A DNA stretch of 64,000 nt from Alitta virens (Eukaryota; Annelida; Polychaeta; Phyllodocida; Nereididae), in the NCBI GenBank assembly GCA_932294295.1, contig OW028573.1, positions 56,329,829-56,393,828 on the forward strand, written 5' to 3'. Under the pieces are notes generated by a model. The model had not been told where the DNA came from. It saw only the letters and a program-made list of their open reading frames with translations, and searched no databases. The position numbers and the translations under genes were made by a program. Positions 9,471-19,200 of this stretch are shown one piece after another; position 1 is the stretch's first letter; every line of letters starts with the position of its first letter.

Positions 9471-10560
9471 TGTCGGACATGTCTCTCTGCATTTGGAAAC
9501 AGTCCCTCTTCTCGTGGTTGTCCTTACCACAATAGCTACAATGCAAGTCCCGGAATGCTACAGATTTCCTTGGACCTGGTGATTTTGCTTGGGCTATTTG
9601 GGAAGAGTCACGCGATGATGATCTTCTGTCGCGGCTGTCTTGCCTGTCCCTTCTATTGTATTGCCGGTTGCGGCTGTCTTGCCTGTCTCTCCTATTGTAC
9701 TGCCGGTCTCTGCTTGGACTGGTGTACTGCCGGTCTCTGCTTGTGTCTCGGCGAGATTGCCTGTTTGAGCGGCTGTCTGGCCTGTCTCGGCTGTTGCTAC
9801 GGCGTCTGTCGTCACGCCTGTATGGCCTGTCTCGGCTGTTGCTTCTGCCTTGGTCACTTGTCCAGATATATGTTCTGTCTCTGGATGGATATCGTCCTCG
9901 ATACGGCGATCTGGACTCTCTGCGGCTGTCTGGCCTATCCCATCTATTGGCTGATAATAGCATTTGCTCCATTTTGGCTGAAATCATATTGTCGATTTCT
10001 ATTTTGCTGGGGCCTGCTTCAGCAATGGACATTACCTGTGGTGTGACTGCAGTGGTGTTGTCATCCAAGAGATATGCCTGCGCAGTTTGCATGCAGGTTT
10101 GGATGGTCTTTGGCGCTTGGGCTCTGAGATGCGTCCTGATGTGTATGGGCATCCCTTCAATAAACTGGTACACCATGTCTTCTTGCTCGATGACACCAGC
10201 TTTACCTGCGGCAACGTCAAGCCTGTTACGGAATGCCGCCAAGGATTCCCCTTGGTTAAGGGACATATTTCTGAATTTCCGCACATGGTCAGACCGTGGG
10301 GTCTGTTTACTATATCTTGCCTTAAAAGCATCTTCCAGGTCTTTGAGAGTCTGAAAGTTCGCTTTGTTCAATTCAAACCACCAGCGTGGCTGGATGCCTA
10401 GCGTTGTTCGAAATCTCGCTATACTTTTAGCTACATCATAATCACCTTCTGCAAGGAAATCGGTGAACGCCAACCAATGATGAGATGCACTTTCATTAAC
10501 TTTACCATGGTATGTGGCAGGTGCACAATCATGTTGGATTATGTAAGTAGTTTCAGGCAT
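9457..10560 (-). CDS. gag: Gag-like protein with C-terminal zinc knuckle
   Basis: A 367-residue frame immediately upstream of pol. The N-terminal half (about 20-150) has the helical, Trp- and Leu-containing character of the retrotransposon gag capsid family. From about residue 205 to 325 it is an extreme Arg/Ser/Asp/Tyr-rich tract of repeated S-R-D-R-Q-Y-like units. Near the C terminus is one retroviral-type zinc knuckle, C-x2-C-x4-H-x4-C (C-S-Y-C-G-K-D-N-H through C), which binds RNA in this family. The stop lies 53 bases before the first Met of pol and in a different frame. The repetitive Arg tract creates long antisense frames that I treat as shadows. Confidence 0.85.
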   Translation of the reverse strand: MPETTYIIQHDCAPATYHGKVNESASHHWLAFTDFLAEGDYDVAKSIARFRTTLGIQPRWWFELNKANFQTLKDLEDAFKARYSKQTPRSDHVRKFRNMSLNQGESLAAFRNRLDVAAGKAGVIEQEDMVYQFIEGMPIHIRTHLRAQAPKTIQTCMQTAQAYLLDDNTTAVTPQVMSIAEAGPSKIEIDNMISAKMEQMLLSANRWDRPDSRRESRSPYRGRYPSRDRTYIWTSDQGRSNSRDRPYRRDDRRRSNSRDRPDSRSNRQSRRDTSRDRQYTSPSRDRQYNRRDRQDSRNRQYNRRDRQDSRDRRSSSRDSSQIAQAKSPGPRKSVAFRDLHCSYCGKDNHEKRDCFQMQRDMSDNSHF

Positions 10561-10675
10561 GATGGAATTTTACAGAAATGAATTTATTGGACTTATGGAT
10601 ACTTGATGTTACTGAGTGTTTATGACAAAGATGGAGTACAAAATTTTAACAAGGTGAGTGATAATGAATAGGGGA

Positions 10676-10731
10676 GTGTCTTAAAAATGATGGTAGATAG
10701 CGTGTCTTAAAAATGATGGTAGATAGCGATG
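10676..10731. repeat. Tandem duplication of a 28-base unit in the gag leader
   Basis: The phrase GTGTCTTAAAAATGATGGTA with a short TAGATAGC suffix occurs twice back to back upstream of gag. It is noncoding and lies in the untranslated leader. Confidence 0.8.
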
Positions 10732-11204
10732 AAAATTGAATTTTAGAACGTTTTATGGTGCTTATCAAACGTCGTGTGTGAGGCAATGAATGTTGCTTTT
10801 TTTTAAAAAAAATAGCTTAAAATATGCTAATGAAAAGTTGAAAAATATTTGTTTACAATTTATGATTTTAGAAAATAGTGTGAAATGAGCGATTTTAGGA
10901 AATTGTGTGAATGATCTGTTTCGCAGTAATAATATATTGACTAATTGGCTATGGTGAAATTGGTCTGAACAAAAATGAAGTGACTGTCATATATTTACGA
11001 AATCTGACAGCAGGGCAAATTCAAACTGAACTTAGAATCATGGGGATGAAAAAAATAAGCAGTAATGCAATATAACTTAATAGATTCAAGACCTATCTGA
11101 AAATTCTAGCTGATTGCTGGTTGACAATTTGATAGCAATACTTCAATCACATGAGCAAAAACAATTCCTGTCAGATCACTATACCTTTGAAAGTTGATTC
11201 AGTA

Positions 11205-11318
11205 GTGTAGGCTGCTTGGCTGGTTGATGTCAGTGTTTCGAGTTGCTTGGCTTTTTGATGTCACTGTGTAGAGCTGCTTGGCTGGTTGATGTCAGTGTTG
11301 AGCTGCTTGGCTAGTGCT
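11205..11318. repeat. Short tandem repeat of about 37-41 bases, three to four units
   Basis: Units built on GCTGCTTGGCTGGTTGATGT followed by CAGTGT recur three to four times with small differences. The array lies in the leader between the presumptive LTR and gag. Structured or repeated leaders are common in this class, but no function is shown. Confidence 0.75.
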
Positions 11319-11477
11319 GTTGTCTTCTCTTGGATCCAGTTGAACCAGATTCTCCAACCATATAATATGGAAGACAAAGTCTGATGTAGAGTTGAGAGGC
11401 TTTATATGATGAAACATAAAGTGATGATGAAGGATGAAGTTCAGAATGACAGATCAAGTTCAGTGGTGTTCTCCTCT

Positions 11478-11485
11478 ATTATATA
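11478..11485 (-). promoter_or_regulatory. TATA-like element of the presumptive 5' LTR
   Basis: On the minus strand the context reads GAGTATATAATAGAGG. It is upstream of the gag leader and is the best promoter-like motif there, consistent with a U3/R promoter within about 11.36-11.96 kb. Without a second LTR copy in the window the LTR ends cannot be defined. A short imperfect hairpin (GGCCTACTCTTA / AAGAGGTAGGCC) lies next to it at 11490-11519. Confidence 0.35.
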
Positions 11486-11519
11486 CTCTTGGCCTACTCT
11501 TACATAAGAGGTAGGCCAG

Positions 11520-12149
11520 AGATGGCCACTAGGTGGCTACAGCACTATTGCTGAGATCTAAGGGATCCAAAGGATCAATGGATCAATACAGAGGCTGGTT
11601 ATCCAGCTGTTGGCTACTTAATCTAATTGTACAAGTAGAGTGGTCTATTGTAACCCTTAGGTAATATAGGCAGATGGTAAGGCCTGTCCTATTCATAATA
11701 GATGAAGTCCATCTGTGGATTGGGAATTACCTAGTGTATTTAATTACATTGAGTATTTGTAAGCTTAGAAATAAACTCTAACCATACTAACAATAGTATG
11801 TAATATTAAAAGTATTAAATACAAACATAACAATATTGTCTTACTTCAATGGCTAGATTACTGTATTTTTTCATCTTCAAAATAATTTACATGCATGGGA
11901 ATATTGCACCCCATCCAAAACACAATCACAATTAAATATTAGGCAAAGCTAAAATTTTCTCACGTCTGTGAGAAACACTTTTTGCCTTTGCCTAGACCTT
12001 TGGCCTATATTCAGAAACTGCTAATTTTTTCTCTTGGCCTTCTCACCTGACTTTCTTTAACTAAAGACGTTCATCTTTAACGCAGATGCGTGTATGAGTG
12101 AAATCATACACCAGGCAAAAAAATTACAGGTGGTATATCACTCACACTA
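11520..12149. other. Noncoding stretch, probable outer LTR and host flank
   Basis: AT-rich with no frame of note. The left part probably belongs to the 5' LTR of the minus-strand retroelement and the right part to host DNA. No boundary, target duplication or motif could be fixed. Confidence 0.3.
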
Positions 12150-12289
12150 ATGAATACGTACACGGGTGCCAGTTATGTTACATACACGAGTGTTAGGGAG
12201 TGCACATACCCGAATGTTGTGCGAGTAAAAACATATCCACGAGCGGGAAATTGCATATACACGAACGTGCGTGGATTGCAAAAACGAGC

Positions 12290-12625
12290 AAAATATATAT
12301 ATGGAAATTTGATGAGCCAACAGCTGAGATTATACCTAAGAAACGTCAAGCTACTGCTGCCGAACCATCTAACCCTGATCCGAAGAAGCGTAAATGTGAA
12401 TTTAAATGCGATTACTGTAAGCCTGAGACCAACTACCCCACAAAGGAAGCTCGAGAGGTGCACATTGCAGAAGCTCATCCTGAGCTAGACGCAAACATTG
12501 AAGGTACCCAACAAGACAACCAAGAGGTGGTAAAGTAGTTCCAGTGTTCCTTCTGTCAAAAAGGGTATATGATAAGGGAAGCTTTACGCAAACATATTAA
12601 TCAGAAACATCACACCGTGCATTGA
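12290..12625 (+). pseudogene. C2H2 zinc-finger protein 3' end, interrupted by an in-frame TAG
   Basis: The frame encodes a basic segment resembling a bipartite nuclear localisation signal (K-K-R, 13 residues, then K-K-R-K), then a C2H2-like unit with C-x2-C and two histidines near 12403-12480. A TAG at 12536-12538 interrupts the frame. Reading on, a second typical C2H2 finger follows (C-x2-C-x12-H-x4-H, 12542-12613) and ends at TGA 12623-12625. Either the gene truly stops after the first finger or the second finger marks decay or a stop-creating error. A polyadenylation signal follows at 12863. Upstream exons were not found. The product would be a nuclear DNA- or RNA-binding protein, but I do not recognise the family member. 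Confidence 0.5.
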
Positions 12626-12862
12626 AGTACAATTGTGAAGTAAAACTGGGCCAGTTGGCCTTACACGAGTTTCAACATAATTATATATATATTCATATCA
12701 TAGTTGTCAAATAATCATGTAAAATTGTCCTGTCAATGTGTTAGAAAAATGTGATAGATGCGCTTAATAATATCAGTTCTGTTCTATATGCTTTTTTACT
12801 TCTTGCACGTCTGACAGATTTGTTTATTTTATTATTATGTAAGTATTTTGTGTACTGTCAGA

Positions 12863-12868
12863 AATAAA
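12863..12868 (+). terminator. Polyadenylation signal AATAAA
   Basis: A canonical hexamer about 240 bases after the last zinc-finger stop, placed as expected for the 3' end of that transcript. Confidence 0.4.
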
Positions 12869-13069
12869 ACTACTATACACGTATATCCAAGAAAACCTGC
12901 ATGTCTGGTTAAGATTCAGATATATTTTATTTAACTTAAAGCAGCAGCAATAATAATAATTCAATGTACTATATGTAGATTTCAAAAATAAAAATAACTA
13001 GACTTGCAATTGTCCCTGACAATTACGATAAACTTTCCTTTCCTTTTATCTTTCTTGTTTAGTACCATT

Positions 13070-15010
13070 AATTTCTGCACTGGAAAAGTCTCCAAGGTCT
13101 CTTGAAAAAAAATTTCATACCATTATCTCTGGCCAGTTTCTTGGAACCGTGATGAAAATTTTTTTTTGTATACCCTGAAATGCGCAGAAGTGTCATGAAA
13201 CGTTCAGAGTGCGATTGGGCCTTAATAGGGGTGCCAACTTCCTAAGTATCATGGGGGTGGGAAATAGGTGTCCTCACTACAAATTGTTTTCATAAATTCA
13301 GAAATCTTTGCCTTATTGTCTTAAACTATTCATAAGATGAACACACACCAGCACTGACTTTCAAAAAAATATCTATTGGGTTTTTCTGTACTCTGCATTG
13401 GGCCTGAGTTCAAAATGCATGAAAACTACATATGTAGGAAAACACTGTAACCTTGACCCTTTGATCTAAATTTCTGAAATTTTCTTTTTTTTCAGTCATA
13501 TGTATATACACACTTGTACATTTTTTGGGACTGATCTAATGAAAAATTTTGGGTTTTGGCTTTTTAAAGATTTTTTATTCAATTTCCAATAGAGAAAAAA
13601 ATAAAGTACCTGAAAACCTCATAAATAATTGCCCTAACCTCTCAAGTTATACAGGAACTGTAAGATAATGAAAAAAGGTTTAACAACATATTTTTTTGAT
13701 TACTGTACCTTGTATAGGACCCAGGTTCAAAACGCCTGAAAATTGCATATATAGGACACTCTGTGACCTTGACCCCATGACCTAGAATTCTGAAATAACT
13801 CACATTTGTGAAGCACATGTATATATACTCCTGTGAATTTTTTTGGTTCAATCTATCAACAACATTTTGGTCTGAGTAAGCAATTTAGGCTTTATGAGTG
13901 ATAAAAAAATTCTAGGGCATAAGCTTTTTGATGAAGGTAATTGCCCTGTTACTGTCATGTAGTACTACCCAGAGGACATATATGTGCAAAATATGAATGA
14001 AATTGAAGACTTTCTTCCTGCTTTTTTGGGGCGAGAAACATAAATTTGCTAACATTCATTGTAAAAATTGCTGACTCAGCGGTTTCAGGGAGGTAGGTAG
14101 GTAGGTCTCCCATTGGATAACATGGGAAAGAGAATTTTTGCTCCAGGTTCGAAACTGGTTAAGGTTGGTGAATAGACATTGTATCCTATGTAAAGGCCTA
14201 ATTTTTCTCTACCTAATGACGCCAGTTGCATGTAATTTGAATGAAAAGAACTGGAGTTAAAAATTATTGAAATCTGGACTGAAAAAAAATTCTATTGCCT
14301 AAGCCTTTTGATCAAAGCCCTTGCCCTTTTACATTTACATAGTACTCCCTAGAGGACATATCTGTAAAAAAAAATGGTGAGAATCCAAGCAGTTCTTCTA
14401 CTGTTTTTTAGACTTTTTCATTTTGAGAAAATCAAAAAGTGACAAAAAATGTTCAATGTCTGACGCTTTTCCAAACGCTATATATATTGCTATATATATC
14501 TGAAAAGACAACATTTCAAGGATTCTAAATATGTCTATGAGATTCCTGTATCTTAATATGGAGCCGAGATATAAGCAGTCAAAAATCGCAACTTTGGACC
14601 CCTGTACCACCTAGACCACTTTACCAAATGGGCTCATTTTTTACATGATAGTTGTACTAGGGTAGGACTATACAAGTATGAAATGGCAAGTCAATATGAT
14701 TATTCCTTCTATGGTTTTCAAAAAAAATTTCATGAAAATTTCGAACTACTTTTTTTAAAGAATTCATAGTTCAGTCAGCAGGCTCAGCATTTGGCTCAAA
14801 CTCCTTTCTGCACTGCGTATTTGTCTAAGGTATCTTGAGAAAAATTCCCATGGAATTATCTCTGCCCAGTTTCCTGAAACCGTGCTCTTAAATTTGTTTT
14901 TTCTTTTGTGAATTACGCAGAAGTGTCATGAAATTTGGTCATGAAATTTGTGCTGTTCAAAGCGCGCTCTGGCTGTCTGTGCACTCTTGAAGTGCCAAAG
15001 CCCTCTCTTT
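13070..15010. repeat. Diverged direct and tandem repeats
   Basis: The segment at 13073-13220 (TTTCTGCACTG... to CGCAGAAGTGTCATGAAA) recurs diverged at 14803-14960. Inside, two units about 315 bases apart share CTTGACCC and CTGAAAT phrases (13412 and 13726). Another pair about 375 bases apart shares TAGTACT..CCAGAGGACATAT-type phrases (about 13910 and 14285). No coding frame is credible. It is probably an old composite repeat or satellite-like array. Confidence 0.55.
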
Positions 15011-15134
15011 ATTAGTTTCTGAGTAATAAGCCTTTACTTCTTCAGAAGAATAATAATAAAAAAAGAAAAATAAGACTTACAATAACAATATGAACTTTCC
15101 TACGGAAAGTTCATAAATATATAAAAATACCAAC

Positions 15135-16178
15135 CTCAGGGATGTCGTAATGGCCTGCAATTACCAAAGCACTCAGGAAATTGTCTCTGCCATCACTTCT
15201 TGGTTCAAACATGGGGATCTGTGTAAGAGAAAAACAATTTTTTACTAGAAATATCATGGGCAGTTTGTTGTGAAGGAAACAAAGGATAGGGGAAGGTTTG
15301 TTTCACTATCCAACAAGAATACAGGTGCTCATTATAAAATTTCTTAATTGTTTGTATCAGAATCTAATCCATAACATATCCTATAATTAGCAGAACTCAT
15401 AGAGATAGAGATACTTAATAAGATTGGTTTTACAAAATATCTTCTGAGCCTTGTGAAGATTACCAGTGACAATCACTGATGTTAGTGTACATTTAAGCTG
15501 TGATCTTCACATCCTTGAAAATTGCTTAAATAACCTAACTATGGCACATTTGTCTTCCTGGAATAAAATGGAGCAACTTTGAATTGACGACCATACGTCA
15601 AAAGTGCCGGGTGTAATTGTACCAAGGTATTTATTAAATCTTAACTGTTCCCCCCTCCAACATCAATGGACTCATCCATGTTAGTCTGATTTCCCGGAAA
15701 TTGGCATGGTTAATTTTGGTCTAAGGGATGAAAGCTTATGGAGATTTTCCAGAAATATGTTGGCATTCCTGAAAACTAATGTGATTTGAATTGGTGACTA
15801 TGGTGTTTTGACTGTTAACCTCACTCTTTCTCAAGTGAAACTGTGTAATTACACAAATTGGATCTGTCAATGTTTCTGATAGCTGATTGCATTTAAAGCT
15901 GTACACTGTAATTAATTACAAATAGGCTAATGTTAAAATAAAATAATTTCTCAAACTTTTTTAAACAGCAGATCTATATGCTGTTAAAAAATGCTACACT
16001 CAATCATGTTTATATTTTTTAAATGTGGGTCTAATTTTACCAAGAGAATTGCAAAACATTTCACATTTTTCTGAACGAACACTTTTTTAGACTGCAAATT
16101 TCAGAATACTAAAAGTATTTAGGTACTTATAATTAAATTAAAAAAAGAACTAGACAAAATTAGTAGCAGGAAAGTTTG

Positions 16179-16239
<61 letters not shown>

Positions 16240-19200
16240 TAGTGTTACTAACAAGTAAAGTTTCCTTTTTATAATTACTAATACTATGGATGGTGCAAGT
16301 TGACGATTTGCAGACAGTTGTGGGTAGCTAGGCAAGAGTAGCGAGGATCTATGGAAAAGTACATTTTATAGCAAGTTCGGCAATAGAGACAAAGACATAA
16401 ATTTATATGAAGTATACTAATTGATTGTAATATTTTGACAGGATACCTTGTCAGTATCTGCTACCTGCAACTAATACCCTTTAGTCTGTACAAAATATAT
16501 CAATTAATTTTTTTTTTTGGCATGCCTAGACTACATTAACCAATTCTGATACAGGTCTCTTTTTTAAAGAGAGCTTTTCTTGTTATATGCAAATATCAGA
16601 TACTGTAACAATCAAAAGCTTTGTCTGCTACTGTAAAAATTCCCAGATAGATTGTTTCAACATTGGCACGATCTCGGTGATGTCAAAACCCTGTTGTACT
16701 GATGGCAGCCGATATAGAATGATGCTGGTTCGATTTGGAATGATTGTTCTATCTGATCATGCAATCTGAGTTTAAGTGATGAGGGACAGAAAGTAAAAAG
16801 GGATAGTTAGAGAACAAGCAAAGAAAATTTGTAATACTCCTCCAGGTCCTAGTCTTATTAAGGTAGTTTTTCCTTTTGTTCTCAGCAGGCAATAACCAAC
16901 AAAATGATTTTATACCTGGGCCTAGGCCTTTATCAAGTATAGAACTATCATACTATGTTCTATGACAGACCAGGTATATTTATGCGAATGAACACTCTGA
17001 GTTTTGACAATATATCGGTCAACGTGCCTACGCTATGGCAGGTATATATGAATGAATATACTTTAAAAGGCTGCTGTTCTTCTAATATTGGTCCGAGTTT
17101 CGTCAAATAAAGACTGAATTGTTCAGGAAAATGTGTAGAATTTATAGAGGCTGGTAAGCCTAACAGTGGGTTATTGTTTGAATGTAGGAAACAAGCCAGG
17201 GCTGACTACCACTATGCTGTCAATAAGGTTAAGAGAAATGAAGACCGAATGCGGTCTGAAAGAATGGCACATGCCATAAAGGTAAATGATCATAAGAACT
17301 TATGGAATGAGGTGAATAAGTTAAGGGGGAGGAAAAAGACACTGCCTATAATGGTAGATGGGGTAAAAGGTGATGGAAATATTGCTGGTATATTTGCTAA
17401 TAAATACGAACAGTTGTATACAAGTGTACCATATGAATGTTATGAATTAGAGCATATTCATAATGATATTAATGTCAAACTTAATGTATTTTCCAGAGAT
17501 GATGTGATAGCAAGTCAGTTCTCCATTAGTGAGGTAATAGTAGCTGTTAAGCAGATCTCTTGTGGCAAGTCAGATGGACAAATAGGTCTGTTTTCAGACC
17601 ACATTATACATGGTACTGATAAGTTTTATAGAATGTTGACTGATCTTTTTAATTCAATTATTATACACACAGACATGTTAAGTAGTGTTTTGCTACCAAT
17701 TGTTAAAAATAAGAGAGTACAGAGTAACATGTCAGATAACTTTAGAGCAGTATGCCTGCAAAGTGTGTTATGTAAGCTATTAGATCATCTTGTATTATAT
17801 AGAGAAAAGCAGACATTGATTACTTCAGAATTACAATTCGGTTTTAAGGCACAGCATTCTACAGCTCTTGCTACGTCAGTTGTGTTACAGACTGTTGATT
17901 ACATAGACAATGGTGGTAAAGTGTATGGTCTGGCATTAGACGCCACCAAAGCTTTTGATCGTGTGGAGTATTCGAGGTTGTTTGCCTTACTGATAGAGAG
18001 AGGGTTGAACCTTTTGTATGTAAGATTGATTTTAGAAATGTACACCAATCAAAGAATGTGTGTTCGATATAATGGTAGTAAATCAGAGTGGTTTTGCCCC
18101 ACTAATGGGGTGAAACAAGGTGGTGTGTTGAGCCCAACCTTATTTGCAGTTTATATTGATGGAATGTTAAAGCAGCTTGAAGCATGCAAAGTAGGATGCT
18201 ATGTTGGCAATAAGTTTTGTGGGGTAATAGGATATGCTGATGATGTGATACTCCTGTCCCCAACTCAATGGGCAATGGATAGAATGATTAAAGTCTGTGA
18301 AAAATATGCAGATCAATTTATGATTAAGTTTAAAGGTAGTAAATGTCAAGGCATTGTGTTTGAAGGGTGTAAATCTAATATTGAACCTGAGTTTTATGTC
18401 AATAGACAGAAAGTCATTTGTGTAAGGGATATGGTTTATCTAGGATATTTGTTAAAAGGTAATAGAACAGACCCTCTGTTGACACCAATTGTAACTGATT
18501 TTAACAAGAAGTTTAATGCATTTGCTGGAGATCTGGATTGTTTATCTTCTGAGGTCAAAGGTTCCTTGTTTCAGAAATACTGTACAAGTTTCATGCTGAT
18601 GTCAATAAGCTAAGAGTCACTTGGCGTAAAGCTTTGAGGAGGCTTTTTAAATTACCACACAGAACACATTGTAATCTTTTACACTGTATCACCAGTATAT
18701 TACCACTCAATGTTATTGTAGATATAAGATTCCTCAGGCACATGGCATCTGGGTGTAGACATAAAAATAATACAGTCAATTTTCTATTCAATATGTGCAG
18801 CAGTTTAGACATGTCTGTAATGGCTAGAAATTTTAGATTTGTTTGTTATAAGTATGGTATAAAGCCACGTGATGTGATTAATTGTAGTCCAAGCTGTATT
18901 AGAAAACTTGTAAAAGAGAATTACTACAAAACTGTTTTAGAGAGTGACCAATTAATTGGTGTTCAAATCATGGAGTTAATTCATATCAGGGATGAGTTGT
19001 GTGAAGACTTTAGTCTCAGTAAAAAAGATATCTGTGATATAATAGAACATTTAGCCACAAATTGATTATCTGGGGTTTTTGCTACCCCCCTTTTTTTTTT
19101 TTTTGGTGCGAATCATTGTTTTTAAATATTTTGTTTTTGTTTAATAATCTTGAATTTTATACTGTATATTTTATACGAATAAAGCTTATAATAATAATAT

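Noticed and set aside
9402..10354. Long plus-strand frames rich in Cys, Leu and Tyr
   Set aside because: They are antisense to the Arg/Ser-repeat region of gag; the repeat keeps the opposite strand open by composition. No domain or start context supports them.
11336..11360. Possible primer-binding site near TTCTCCAACCA
   Set aside because: Placed plausibly before the presumptive LTR, but it matches no tRNA 3' end I can recall, and no LTR boundary confirms it.
10600..12000. Search for an LTR pair with 1-350 or 3102-4426
   Set aside because: No shared sequence was seen by eye; the 3' LTR is most likely outside the window.
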